Of a stretch of 19,203 nt of DNA, positions 1-7,634 are shown in pieces. Each line of letters starts with the position of its first letter. Within the stretch, counting starts at the first letter, position 1. The stretch comes from JALZDI01 sp035557095 (GTDB lineage Bacteria > Actinomycetota > Actinomycetes > Propionibacteriales > Nocardioidaceae). The stretch covers positions 1-19,203 of the forward strand of contig DATMEB010000093.1 of assembly GCA_035557095.1 (NCBI GenBank), read 5' to 3'. Made by a program: the position numbers and the translations under genes. The notes under the pieces are model-generated. The model did not search any database. It worked only from the letters and a program-made list of their open reading frames with translations, and was not told the DNA's origin.

Positions 1-155
1 AAGTTCATCGCCGCGGCCAGCAACAGCGCGATCCGCGGGGTCAGCGCGCGGGTCGAGACCGAGGTGGCGATCGCGTTGGCCGCGTCGTGGAAGCCGTTGG
101 TGTAGTCGAAGACGAGAGCTATGACGATGACCGCGATGACGACCGCGAGTTCCAC
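1..155 (-). CDS. pit: Inorganic phosphate transporter, Pit family (N-terminal part, runs off the window)
   Basis: This is the first 51 codons of a low-affinity inorganic phosphate permease that would use a cation gradient to import phosphate across the membrane. The translation begins with a hydrophobic segment (VELAVVIAVIVIALVF) followed by DYTNGFHDAANAIAT, the highly conserved Pit signature in which the Asn and Asp residues lie in the transport path. The GTG start at 155 follows an AAGGAG box at 166-171 with 10 bases between, and sits 4 bases after the stop codon of the DUF47 gene, so the two are almost certainly one operon. The rest of the gene lies beyond the left edge. Family assignment is firm; whether phosphate is the only substrate is inferred. 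Confidence 0.9.
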   Translation of the reverse strand, partial: MELAVVIAVIVIALVFDYTNGFHDAANAIATSVSTRALTPRIALLLAAAMN

Positions 156-159
156 GGGG

Positions 160-777
160 CTAGGACTCCTTGACGGCGATCTGCTCGACGGTGTTGGCCA
201 CCTTCTCGAACGCGTCGATGGCGTGCTCGAGCGAGTCGACGACGCCCTTGAGCTTGAGCACCTCGAGCGCCTCGTAGCTGCCGTTGAACAGCCGCGCGAC
301 GATCTGCCGGTACGTCTTGTCGCCCTGGTTCTCGAGACGGTTGATCTCGATCCAGTACTCCTCGAGGTCCTTCATGGTCCGCAGCCGAGGCATCGCGTCG
401 GCGGTGAGCTCTGCGGCGCGCTGCAGCACCTCGACCTGGCCGGCGGTCTCGCTGGGCAGCGTGTCCACGCCATAGAGGATGACGAGGTCGACGGCCTCCT
501 CCATGAAGTCCATGACGTCGTCGAGACCGGCCGAGAGGCTGTAGATGTCCTCGCGGTCGAACGGGGTCACGAATGTCGAGTTGACCCGGCGCACGATCGC
601 GTGGGTGCTCTCGTCGCAGTCGTGCTCGGCGTCACGCATCGCTTTCGCGGTCGCCTCACGGTCGTTGCCCTCCCCGAGCATCTCGGCGAGGAGTCGGGCA
701 CCCACGACCAGGTGGTCGGCTTGTTCGGCGAACAGGTCGTAGAAAGTTGTGTCAGCCGGACGCAGACGCAACGGCAC
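160..777 (-). CDS. DUF47 / PhoU-like Pit accessory protein
   Basis: This is a 205-residue all-helical cytoplasmic protein of the DUF47 (PhoU-related, Pit-accessory) family. Members are encoded next to Pit transporters and are thought to modulate phosphate uptake. Recognisable features are the opening LRPADTTFYDLFAEQADHLV, the central FDREDIYSLSAGLDDVMDFMEEAVDLV metal-binding-type acidic helix, and the ending VANTVEQIAVKES, close to actinobacterial homologues recalled from memory. The length is normal for the family. The start is GTG at 777 with a GGGAG box at 784-788, 6 bases upstream. Pit follows after 4 bases, which supports co-translation. The exact effect on transport, activating or restraining, is not shown by sequence. 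Confidence 0.93.
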   Translation of the reverse strand: MPLRLRPADTTFYDLFAEQADHLVVGARLLAEMLGEGNDREATAKAMRDAEHDCDESTHAIVRRVNSTFVTPFDREDIYSLSAGLDDVMDFMEEAVDLVILYGVDTLPSETAGQVEVLQRAAELTADAMPRLRTMKDLEEYWIEINRLENQGDKTYRQIVARLFNGSYEALEVLKLKGVVDSLEHAIDAFEKVANTVEQIAVKES

Positions 778-812
778 AGGAAACTCCCGTCGAACGCGGA
801 AAGACCGTGGCT

Positions 813-818
813 ACTGTA
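813..818 (-). promoter_or_regulatory. Possible -10 element for the DUF47-pit operon
   Basis: The minus strand reads TACAGT here, matching the actinobacterial TANNNT consensus. It would place a transcription start near 806, about 28 bases before the GTG at 777. No convincing -35 box is seen at 17 bases. This is a weak call made from one hexamer. Confidence 0.3.
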
Positions 819-909
819 AAGGGTCGCCGCCCGGGCCGCACGCTCGCACCCTGTGTGCTGGGCCTCACCACATCCTGCCGATGGGAGCGTGGGCGGGAGG
901 GTCTGGAGG

Positions 910-1071
910 CTACGCGGGGCGGCGCTGGGCCGGAATGCCCAGGATCGTGTCGATGGCCGTCTGCGGCAGCGGGCCCGACGCCTCGGACGCGGCGATCATC
1001 AGGTTGCTGATCAGCTCGATCTCCTCGAGCACGTCCTCGTCCTGCGGTTGTACGTCGAGCCGATCGTCCAT
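910..1071 (-). CDS. Small acidic conserved-type hypothetical protein (53 aa)
   Basis: This is a short, acidic protein of 53 residues starting MDDRLDVQPQDEDVLEEIEL and ending in a Pro/Arg-rich tail. The frame stays open upstream to 1176, but the ATG at 1071 is chosen because a strong AAGGAGGGG box lies at 1081-1089, 9 bases upstream, and the protein upstream of it has no character. The middle (EEIELISNLMIAASEASGPLPQTAIDTILGI) is amphipathic and predicted helical, with no signal peptide or membrane segment. It precedes the DUF47-pit pair by 132 bases on the same strand, so it may have its own transcript. The excellent ribosome site argues that it is real; I do not recognise a function. Confidence 0.68.
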   Translation of the reverse strand: MDDRLDVQPQDEDVLEEIELISNLMIAASEASGPLPQTAIDTILGIPAQRRPA

Positions 1072-1297
1072 CGGACGCAACCCCTCCTTACTTACTCCCG
1101 CGCAACTGACAGTAGTCGGGTGCGCCACATCGAGGTATGACTCAAACAGGTCATCCCCTCGTACGCCCTCCGTCAACCGCGCGAATGGATGCGGGTTTCG
1201 TCACCGTACGGGTTCGGGAGGCCCGATCAGGCTAGTCCCCACGGCTCCGGGGCGACGGCGGACCCGCGGCGACGCGTGCGGGTTGGGGCGGAGTGAG

Positions 1298-2473
1298 TCA
1301 GCGTCGGGCGGGGAGCGCCCGCCACACCCGCCCGTTGACCCGGGCGTTGCGGGCCAGCCCGTGTGCGGCCTTGAACCCGCGCAGCCGCCTCGCGGTGTGC
1401 CGTCCGAGCATGCCGTTGCGGTCCCGGTGCGGCATCCGCAGCGCGGTCTGCAGGAAGGCCACCGGTCGCCCGGCCGACCCCCGACGCAGCCGTTCGTCGG
1501 ACCAGTGGTGCCGGCCGTACCTCGCGGCCCCCCTGGGCCCGTACCCCCGCATCGCGCTCCAGCGGACCGACTTCGGGGCCAGCGAGGCCCAGGTCGGCTT
1601 GTCGAGTGCGCCGGTGACCGGCAGGTCGTGTGCCATCTGGTAGCGCTTCACCGCCCGCCAGGTACGGCGGTCGAAGGTCCGGCTCCGCCGGATGTCGAGC
1701 ATGCGCTGCGCCACCCGGACCGAGCGCTTGGACGAGCCGAGCAGTGCCAGCGACCGGTAGCTCTTCTTGGACAGCCGAGCCGGCGCGCGACAAGGCTGCC
1801 GGTTGGCCCGGCGCGAGATCACGGCCGGCTGGCGCCGCAGGACCTGGCACGGCCCGTAGTCGGTGCGGGCGACCCGGCCGGTCCAGAACGACGTGCGCCC
1901 GCGGGCGCCGGCCCAGCTGAACGACAGGTGGATGTGGTCGGTGTGCGGGGACGAACCGGTGTAGCGCTGCCATGACGGGCGGTAGCTCGCCCAGCTCCTC
2001 CGGTTGTAGATGATGTACATGACGCCGAGCCGGCGTGCCTTCACGCCCCGCCGGCCGTCGGGTCCGCGCTTGGTCAGCCAAGCCAGGAAGTTGCCGGCGA
2101 CTCGGCGGTCCTTGCGGTTGCGCACGTTGAGCATGAAGTCCCAGGCCCGGCCCTCCTTGTGCTCCGACGTGCCGCCGGCGACGCAGCTGCGTGCGATCCC
2201 GCCGTCGTGCCCGCGCCGGTAGGTCCGCAGCGCCAGCTTGCGCAGCTTGCGAACGCCGCGCATCGGCACGGGGCTGCAGGACTCCTGGCCGAAGTACCCG
2301 GATGCCCGCTCGGACCGGTCCGGTTGTGCCACCGGGGCCTTGAGCCCCTTCGGCGAACGCGGGAACGGCACCGGGGTGTCCCGGGCGGCGCCGGCGGGAG
2401 CAACCAGACCCACGACGGCGACGGCGAACGCCAGGAACACGACGACGATGGCGCGACGGAAGCGGACGAGCAC
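1298..2473 (-). CDS. Secreted M15-like peptidase with peptidoglycan-binding repeats (paralogue A)
   Basis: This is a 391-residue exported protein probably acting on cell-wall peptides. Residues 1-30 form a signal peptide (basic LVRFRR start, long hydrophobic core, cleavage near APAGAA). The catalytic-type domain spans about 60-200: SEHKEGRAWD at 103-112 fits the M15/VanY pattern SxHxxGxAxD with zinc ligands H105 and D112, and HTDHIHLSF at 177-185 supplies further histidines. The C-terminal third carries two peptidoglycan-binding-type repeats (around RSVRVAQRMLDI to LPVTGALDKPTWASL, and RGSAGRPVAFLQTALRM). The frame is open to 2554, but the GTG at 2473 is preferred because the signal peptide begins there and its upstream GGGGGACCTC context is repeated almost exactly at the neighbouring paralogue. 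Enzymatic specificity is inferred; a non-catalytic wall-binding role is possible. Confidence 0.85.
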   Translation of the reverse strand: MLVRFRRAIVVVFLAFAVAVVGLVAPAGAARDTPVPFPRSPKGLKAPVAQPDRSERASGYFGQESCSPVPMRGVRKLRKLALRTYRRGHDGGIARSCVAGGTSEHKEGRAWDFMLNVRNRKDRRVAGNFLAWLTKRGPDGRRGVKARRLGVMYIIYNRRSWASYRPSWQRYTGSSPHTDHIHLSFSWAGARGRTSFWTGRVARTDYGPCQVLRRQPAVISRRANRQPCRAPARLSKKSYRSLALLGSSKRSVRVAQRMLDIRRSRTFDRRTWRAVKRYQMAHDLPVTGALDKPTWASLAPKSVRWSAMRGYGPRGAARYGRHHWSDERLRRGSAGRPVAFLQTALRMPHRDRNGMLGRHTARRLRGFKAAHGLARNARVNGRVWRALPARR

Positions 2474-2505
2474 GAGAGGTCCCCCAGAACGGTATGCGAC
2501 TTTGA

Positions 2506-2520
2506 GTGACGAGTCGTCAC
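2506..2520. promoter_or_regulatory. 15-bp palindrome upstream of paralogue A, possible operator
   Basis: GTGACGAGTCGTCAC is a perfect inverted repeat with 7-base arms around one central base. It lies 33 bases upstream of the GTG start at 2473, with a TACCGT (TANNNT) hexamer at 2489-2494 between the two on the minus strand. The arms resemble the TGTGA/TCACA half-sites of CRP-type regulators, but the spacing is one base longer than the usual N6. An operator is inferred, not shown. Confidence 0.4.
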
Positions 2521-2610
2521 AGGCGGTCACCATCCTGCAATGCCCTGTGCACATCTGTCACGAGAAGCGCGGATTTGTTCTGCTCCTGGCGACGAGCCGG
2601 CGACGCTCGG

Positions 2611-3801
2611 CTAGGAAGCTGCGGTGAGCGCCCGCCACACCTCGGCGGTGACGACCACGTCACCGGTCATGCCGGCCGCGAGCTTGAGCTCGCGTACCGC
2701 GGCCGCCGTGCGCGGACCGATCCAGCCGTTGACGTCGGCGGCCGGCAGCCCGAGCGCGGTCTGCAGGAAGGCCACCGGCCTACCGGCGGAGCCGCGGTGC
2801 AGCCGCAGGGCGCCGAAGTTGCGCGCGCCGTACCGGGCCGCACGCACCGGCCCGAACCCCTCGGTCACGCTGGAGCGCACCGATCCCGGGGCCAGCGACG
2901 CCCAGGTGGGGTTGTCCAGGACGCCGGTGACCGGCAGGTCGTGTGCGCGCTGGTACGCCTTGACCGCCGACCAGGTCGCGTCGCCGAAGCGTCCGGTGAC
3001 TGCGAGCCCAAGCCGGCGCTGCGCGAACCTGACCTGGCGGTTGCCGCTGGCCCCGAACTGCACCGTGTTGCGGAAGCTGCGCCGCGTCAGCGTCTTCGGC
3101 GTACGGCACGGCCTCGGGTTGGCGACGACCGAGATCCTCGCCGGCTGGCCCGAGAACACCGCACACGGGCCGTAGTCGGGGCCGGCCACCTCGCCGGTCC
3201 AGAACGACGTCCGACCGCGCGCTCCGGCCCAGCCGAACGAGATGTGGATGTGGTCGGTGTGCGGGGACGCGCCGCTGTAGACCGTCCAGCCGCGCGCGGG
3301 GTCGTAGGTGCGCCACATCCGGCGGTTGTAGATCACGTACATCACGCCGAGGCGGCGAGCCCTGGCGCCGAGGCGTCCGTCGGTTCCCCGTTTGGTCAGC
3401 CAGGCCAGGAAGTCCCCGGCCACCCGGCGCTGGGCCGCGACGTTGACGTTCAGCATCCAGTCCCAGGCCCGGCCCTCCTTGTGCTCGGACGTGCCGCCGA
3501 CGACGCAGCTGCGCGCGGCGCCGCCGTCGGCGCCGCGGCCGTACGTCGACAGCGCGAGGTCGCGCAGCATGCGTACGCCCGGCATCATCACCGGGTTGCA
3601 CGAGACCTGGGGCGAGTAGCGCGGCGCGGCGTCGATCGCCGCGGGCAGGGCGACCGGCGCGGCCAGGCCCCGCGGCTTCTTGGGGAACACGACCGGCCTG
3701 TTCAGGGCGGCGCCGGCCGACGGCAGCAGCGCCGACCCGACCGCGACGGCTGCGAGTACGGCGACGAGGGTCACGGCCAGACGACGAAGACGGACGAACA
3801 C
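2611..3801 (-). CDS. Secreted M15-like peptidase with peptidoglycan-binding repeats (paralogue B)
   Basis: This is a 396-residue protein colinear with its downstream neighbour and clearly its tandem duplicate. A signal peptide covers about residues 1-32 (FVRLRRL, hydrophobic core, PSAGAA). The zinc-site pattern SEHKEGRAWD is at 105-114, and HTDHIHISF follows before the shared block GWAGARGRTSFWTG. Two C-terminal repeats follow, the first ending HDLPVTGVLDNPTWASLAPG and the second starting RGSAGRPVAFLQTALGLP. Two cysteines in the N-terminal domain (VSCNP and RSCVVGG) are conserved in both copies and may form a disulfide. The GTG at 3801 is chosen over the open frame to 3849 because of the signal peptide and the GGGGGGTCCTC sequence before it. 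It is likely a wall-acting, extracytoplasmic enzyme. Confidence 0.85.
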   Translation of the reverse strand: MFVRLRRLAVTLVAVLAAVAVGSALLPSAGAALNRPVVFPKKPRGLAAPVALPAAIDAAPRYSPQVSCNPVMMPGVRMLRDLALSTYGRGADGGAARSCVVGGTSEHKEGRAWDWMLNVNVAAQRRVAGDFLAWLTKRGTDGRLGARARRLGVMYVIYNRRMWRTYDPARGWTVYSGASPHTDHIHISFGWAGARGRTSFWTGEVAGPDYGPCAVFSGQPARISVVANPRPCRTPKTLTRRSFRNTVQFGASGNRQVRFAQRRLGLAVTGRFGDATWSAVKAYQRAHDLPVTGVLDNPTWASLAPGSVRSSVTEGFGPVRAARYGARNFGALRLHRGSAGRPVAFLQTALGLPAADVNGWIGPRTAAAVRELKLAAGMTGDVVVTAEVWRALTAAS

Positions 3802-3975
3802 GAGGACCCCCCGATCCAGCGCCGACGACGAGCAGTGACCGGAAGCCACCTTCGAGTCAGTCTCGAGGAACCTGAGCGGGGATTTACACGAAAGTCCGAA
3901 AGCGTATAGAGCGTGGCCTTGACGTTTGTTGCCCTGTTTACGGCAAACCGGGCGGTATCGCCCCGCAGACGTGGC

Positions 3976-5220
3976 CTACCGACGTGGCACGACGCGCAGC
4001 ACGCGGTCGTTGCCGTTGCCGTTGGACGTCGTGAGGTACAGCGCGCCGTTCGGTCCAAGGGTGACCGACCGCAGCCGGCCGAAGTCGTTGTTGAGCCGCG
4101 CCGGCGTCCGGATCGAACGCAGTCGGTTGCGGCGACCTGGGCCGGCGAAGCGCATCACCCGAAGCGACGTGTCCGCCAGCATCGCGACCGCGAGCCGCCC
4201 CCGCCACGGCCCCCACCGCCGGTGCGCGAGCCAGGCGGCACCGGACGGCGCCAGGGTCGGGGTGCCCGAGCGCCACTTCGCCGAGCGCTGCCGTCCGGGC
4301 AGGCGGTGGTTGGTCATCGGGCGGTTCTCGTTGTACGACCGTCCCGGCGCCCATCCGTAGTCGCCCCGGGGCACCAGCCGGTTGACCTCGTCGTCGCGGA
4401 AGGTGCCGTGCTCGACCGACCACATGCCGCCCCCGGGCCGCCAGCCCAGGCCCTGCACGTTGCGGTGTCCGTGCGTGAACACCCGGCGCTTGTTGCGGCT
4501 GGCCGCACGCCGGTAGGGGTTGCCCCGCGCCGGTCCGCCGGTGAACCGGTTGATCCGCAGGACCTTGCCGCCGAGGCTGCGCAGCCGCTGGGGGTTCCTG
4601 CCTCTGACGCCGTCGCCGGTGCCGACCCACAGCCGGCCGCGGGGGTCGATCTCGAGACGGCATCCGCCGTGCCGCCCGGTGGTGGCCGGGATGCCCCGGA
4701 CCAGGGTCTCGGTGCGCACCGCGCGCGTCGAACGTCGGTTCAGCCGCCAGGCGACGACGCGTACGTCGTGGCGGCTGCCCCGAAGGTTCTGTCCGTGGCA
4801 GGTGTAGAACCGCCGGTTGCTGCGGAACCGCGGGTCGACCGCGAGCGACATCAGCCCGGTCTCGGAGGAGATCCTGGACGCCCAGATGCCGGGCGGGTTG
4901 TTCGCGACCACACGCACGCGTCCGCCGGGGCGGCGCAGCAAGATGCGCTTGCGGTGCCGCTCGGTGACCAGCATCGCGCCGCTGGGCAGGAACGCGGTGT
5001 CCCAGGGGATGTCGAGGTTGCGCATCACGACGGTGACGCGCACCCGCGGAGCCGCGCCCCCGAGGCCGGCCGGCACGGGTGCCCGTTTCGCCGGCGCCGC
5101 CTGTGCCGGCGCTGTGGGCATCGGTTTCATGCTGCCGTTGGCGGAAAGAGGGATGGCGCTGAGCAGGCAGGCTGCCGAGACTGCGCCGACGAGAACAGGG
5201 ACCGCAGGACGCGTGCGCAT
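3976..5220 (-). CDS. Secreted PQQ-dependent glucose/sorbosone dehydrogenase-family protein
   Basis: This is a 414-residue exported beta-propeller protein of the glucose/sorbosone dehydrogenase (soluble PQQ aldose dehydrogenase) family. These oxidise aldose sugars to lactones, passing electrons to PQQ. Family landmarks appear in order: LDIPWDTAFLPSG near 69, GLMSLAVDP near 122, GRHGGCRLEIDPRGRLWVGTGD at 182-203 with the catalytic-type His184, SLGGKVLRI near 215, GHRNVQGLGW near 250, and DDEVNRLVPRGDYGW near 280. The ATG at 5220 is chosen over earlier in-frame starts (5250, 5271) because the basic n-region and hydrophobic core of a signal peptide begin there. Cys18 loosely fits a lipobox, so a lipoprotein is possible. 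No PQQ synthesis genes are in the window, so cofactor supply is unknown. Confidence 0.87.
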   Translation of the reverse strand: MRTRPAVPVLVGAVSAACLLSAIPLSANGSMKPMPTAPAQAAPAKRAPVPAGLGGAAPRVRVTVVMRNLDIPWDTAFLPSGAMLVTERHRKRILLRRPGGRVRVVANNPPGIWASRISSETGLMSLAVDPRFRSNRRFYTCHGQNLRGSRHDVRVVAWRLNRRSTRAVRTETLVRGIPATTGRHGGCRLEIDPRGRLWVGTGDGVRGRNPQRLRSLGGKVLRINRFTGGPARGNPYRRAASRNKRRVFTHGHRNVQGLGWRPGGGMWSVEHGTFRDDEVNRLVPRGDYGWAPGRSYNENRPMTNHRLPGRQRSAKWRSGTPTLAPSGAAWLAHRRWGPWRGRLAVAMLADTSLRVMRFAGPGRRNRLRSIRTPARLNNDFGRLRSVTLGPNGALYLTTSNGNGNDRVLRVVPRR

Positions 5221-5280
5221 GGGTCCACTCTGAGCCCATCCAGAACGCATCGCCAGACCGTCACGCACCAATTTGCCTGC

Positions 5281-5325
5281 GATCCGGCTGCCCGCGATCC
5301 GGCTGCCCGCGATCCGGCTGCCCGC
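5281..5325. repeat. Three perfect tandem copies of a 15-bp unit
   Basis: The unit GATCCGGCTGCCCGC is repeated exactly three times, followed by a decayed fourth start (GATCGG) and preceded by a partial unit end (TGCCTGC). It sits in the 129-base gap between the recQ-like stop at 5350 and the dehydrogenase start at 5220. It lies outside both genes, so it is not a protein repeat. The copies are each one odd GC-rich half-turn-scale unit and could be replication slippage or a protein-binding array. Confidence 0.9.
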
Positions 5326-5349
5326 GATCGGATCCCCGTTCGGCAGCGG

Positions 5350-7497
5350 TCAGGGTTCGCGGTGCACGACCAACGGCAGCACCGGACCGGCACCGGCGCG
5401 GCGCAGCAGCGCGGCCCCGACCGTGACCGGCCACAGCCGTGAGGTCCGGTCGACGACCAGCAGCACCGGGCGGCCGTTCAGCGGACCGGCCAGGCGCGCG
5501 GCCAGGTCGTCGGGTACGCGCAGCGCGTCGCGCCAACGCACCGCCTCGTCGGCCGAGGTCAGCTCGCCCTCGCGCGGCGGGTCGACCACGTCGAGATGGT
5601 GGGCGTCGAGCTGCCCGACGTCGGCCAGCCGCTCGGCCAGGGTGCGCGTCATGGTCGCGAAGCCGCCGGCCGGCAGCGACACCATCGCCTCCGGGCGCCC
5701 CGGCCAGGTGCTACGCCAGCCGGCGAGCAGGCGAACCGCCGCGTCGACCAGCTCGTCGTCGGCCGGGGCGTCGTGCGCGAACGAGGACGCGACCAGCGGC
5801 GCCCACTCCGGTGCCGACGCGAACGCGACGGCGCGGCCCGGCGCGGCCATCTCGTCACCGGGGATGCGTCCACGGGATCCCCAGGCACCTCCCGGCCACA
5901 TCTTGCGCGGCTCGATGACGTGCACGTCACCGCGCAGCCGCATGGCGACTGCGCGGACGGTCTCGGGATCGGCGGATGCGGTGAGCGGATCGGGTACGCC
6001 GGACAGGCACACCGAGCAGCGGCCGCACGGTGTGGCCTCGGGATCGTCGAGCGAACGCTGCAGCAGCAGCATCAGGCACTCCTCGCCGCGTGCGTAGGCG
6101 CGCATGATCTGCGCCTCGCGCCGCCGGCCGGCCACGACGTTGTCGTAGCGGTCCGCGTCGAACTCCCACTGCGCCCCGGTCGCCACCCAGCCGCCCTCGA
6201 CCCGGTCGACGACGCGCTCGACCGCGAGCTGCTTGAGCAGCAGCTCGACCCTGCCTCGGCGTACGCCCGACGCCGCCTCCAGTGCCGGGACCGAGGCCGG
6301 CCCGCCGTGCTCGGTCAGCGCGTGCAACAGCGCACGCACCTGCTTGGGGTCGGGCACGGTCGCGGTGATGAAGTACTCCCAGACCGGCTCGTCGCTGCGT
6401 GAGGCGAGCAGGATCGCGGGTGCGTGGTCGAGCCCGCGACCGGCGCGGCCCACCTGCTGGTAGTAGGCCACCGGCGTCGGCGGGGCGCCCACGTGCACGA
6501 CGAACCCGAGGTCGGGCTTGTCGAACCCCATGCCCAGCGCGGACGTCGCCACCACGACCTTGACCTCGTTGCGTCGCAGCTGGCCCTCGATGGCCGCGCG
6601 CTCGTCGGCGGCCAGCGCGCCGGTGTAGCAGCGCACCGGTCCGAGGCCGTCGGAGCGCTCGGTCAGCACACCTGCCAGCCGCTCGGCATCGGCGACCGTG
6701 AGCGTGTAGACGATGCCGGAACCGGGCAGTCGGGCGAGGTTGTCGGCCACCCAGGCATAGCGCTCCAGCGGGTCGAGCCCGTCGATGCTCACCAGCTGCA
6801 GGCTGGTCCGGGCCAGGGGACCGCGCAGCACCACGGTGGCGGCCCCGAGCTGGTCGGCGAGGTCCTCGGTGACCCGCGCGTTGGCCGTCGCTGTCGTGGC
6901 CAGCACGGGCGTACGCGGGTCGAGCGCACGCAGCACGTCGGCCACGCGGCGGTAGTCGGGCCGGAAGTCGTGTCCCCAGTCGGAGACGGCGTGCGCCTCG
7001 TCGATCACGAGGAGACCGAGGCGCCCGGTGAGCAGGCCGAGAACCCGGTCGCCGAACGCGGGGTTGGCCAGCCGCTCCGGGGAGACCAGGAGCACGTCGA
7101 CCTCGTCGGCACGCACTCGCGCCTCGATCGCGGGCCAGTCGTCGACGTTCGCGGAGTTCAGTGTCGCGGCGCGCAGGCCGGCCCGCGACGCGGCCTCGAC
7201 CTGGTCGCGCATCAGCGCCAGCAGCGGCGACACCACCAGCGTGGGACCGGCTCCCTCCTCGCGGCGGATCCGGGTCGCGGCCCAGTAGACCGCCGACTTG
7301 CCCCATCCGGTGGCCTGCACGACGAGCACGCGGGCGCCCGGTTCGCACAGCGCCGCCACCGCATGCTGCTGGTCGGGGCGCAGGGCCGCGTCGTCGCCGG
7401 CCAGCGCCCGGATCACCGTCTCGGCGGTCGCTGCCCGGGCGGCCGTCAGCGCGGGCAGGTCGCGAACGGTGTGGGTCGAGTCGGCCATGACAGCCAT
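5350..7497 (-). CDS. recQ: RecQ-family ATP-dependent DNA helicase with phosphoribosyltransferase-like tail
   Basis: This is a superfamily 2 DNA helicase of about 715 residues that should unwind DNA 3' to 5' in repair. Seen in order are motif 0 (LRPDQQHAV, about 40), motif I ATGWGKS (about 62-68), motif II DEAH (about 166), TTATA (about 201), ATSALGMGFDKPDLGFVVH and motif VI QQVGRAGRG. A four-cysteine zinc site follows (ECLM, then CGRCSVC near 491-497). No HRDC domain is seen. The last 200 residues end with RPVLLVVDRTSRLWPVTVGA, a degenerate form of the phosphoribosyltransferase VLLVDDxxxTG loop, which I recognise from actinobacterial RecQ-like proteins. The start is uncertain: ATGs at 7488, 7497, 7518 and 7539 are in frame. 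7497 or 7488 is preferred because AGGAG lies at 7501-7505. Confidence 0.92.
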   Translation of the reverse strand: MAVMADSTHTVRDLPALTAARAATAETVIRALAGDDAALRPDQQHAVAALCEPGARVLVVQATGWGKSAVYWAATRIRREEGAGPTLVVSPLLALMRDQVEAASRAGLRAATLNSANVDDWPAIEARVRADEVDVLLVSPERLANPAFGDRVLGLLTGRLGLLVIDEAHAVSDWGHDFRPDYRRVADVLRALDPRTPVLATTATANARVTEDLADQLGAATVVLRGPLARTSLQLVSIDGLDPLERYAWVADNLARLPGSGIVYTLTVADAERLAGVLTERSDGLGPVRCYTGALAADERAAIEGQLRRNEVKVVVATSALGMGFDKPDLGFVVHVGAPPTPVAYYQQVGRAGRGLDHAPAILLASRSDEPVWEYFITATVPDPKQVRALLHALTEHGGPASVPALEAASGVRRGRVELLLKQLAVERVVDRVEGGWVATGAQWEFDADRYDNVVAGRRREAQIMRAYARGEECLMLLLQRSLDDPEATPCGRCSVCLSGVPDPLTASADPETVRAVAMRLRGDVHVIEPRKMWPGGAWGSRGRIPGDEMAAPGRAVAFASAPEWAPLVASSFAHDAPADDELVDAAVRLLAGWRSTWPGRPEAMVSLPAGGFATMTRTLAERLADVGQLDAHHLDVVDPPREGELTSADEAVRWRDALRVPDDLAARLAGPLNGRPVLLVVDRTSRLWPVTVGAALLRRAGAGPVLPLVVHREP

Positions 7498-7532
7498 GCT
7501 CTCCTGCCGCTCCGACATTTCGATGTGGCGGG

Positions 7533-7560
7533 TGTACATCCTCCCGGAACCGTGTAGGCT
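7533..7560 (+). promoter_or_regulatory. Candidate promoter of the cold-shock gene
   Basis: TGTACA at 7533-7538 (four of six matches to TTGACA) and TAGGCT at 7555-7560 (TANNNT) are separated by 16 bases. Transcription would start near 7567 and leave a 160-base leader before the ATG at 7727, typical of cold-shock genes. The element overlaps the possible 5' end of the divergent helicase gene. The assignment is by pattern only. Confidence 0.4.
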
Positions 7561-7596
7561 CGGCGCAGTCTCACTTGCAGTTCCACGCTCGTTTGT

Positions 7597-7634
7597 AAAC
7601 GCCCGCGGAGTTAGTGATCCGGCGGGCGTTTTTT
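7597..7634 (+). terminator. Intrinsic-terminator-like hairpin inside the csp leader (possible attenuator)
   Basis: A 10-base-pair stem (AAACGCCCGC at 7597-7606 with GCGGGCGTTT at 7622-7631) closes a 15-base loop, and six consecutive T's run from 7629 to 7634. This is a textbook Rho-independent terminator on the plus strand. No plus-strand gene lies upstream; it falls between the predicted csp promoter and its coding sequence, so it is either an attenuator or ends a short leader RNA. Confidence 0.65.

Noticed and set aside
1148..1176. TTGACG at 1171-1176 (minus) as a -35 box for the small acidic gene
   Set aside because: The hexamer 17 bases downstream is TGACCT, which does not fit a -10 box.
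2474..2610. c-di-AMP (ydaO-type) riboswitch before a wall-hydrolase gene
   Set aside because: Such riboswitches often precede actinobacterial wall hydrolases, but I see none of the conserved core sequence here or before the M23 gene at 10590.
2506..3909. Plus-strand frame of 467 codons over peptidase paralogue B
   Set aside because: It is antisense to a gene with signal peptide, zinc motif and repeat domains, and its translation shows only biased composition.
5281..5325. CRISPR array
   Set aside because: The units are 15 bp and directly adjacent with no spacers, and no cas gene is in the window.
3913..5442. Long plus-strand open frame (509 codons) over the sugar dehydrogenase gene
   Set aside because: It is Arg/Pro/Ala-rich with no recognisable domain and lies antisense to a gene with clear family motifs; high GC leaves such frames open by chance.
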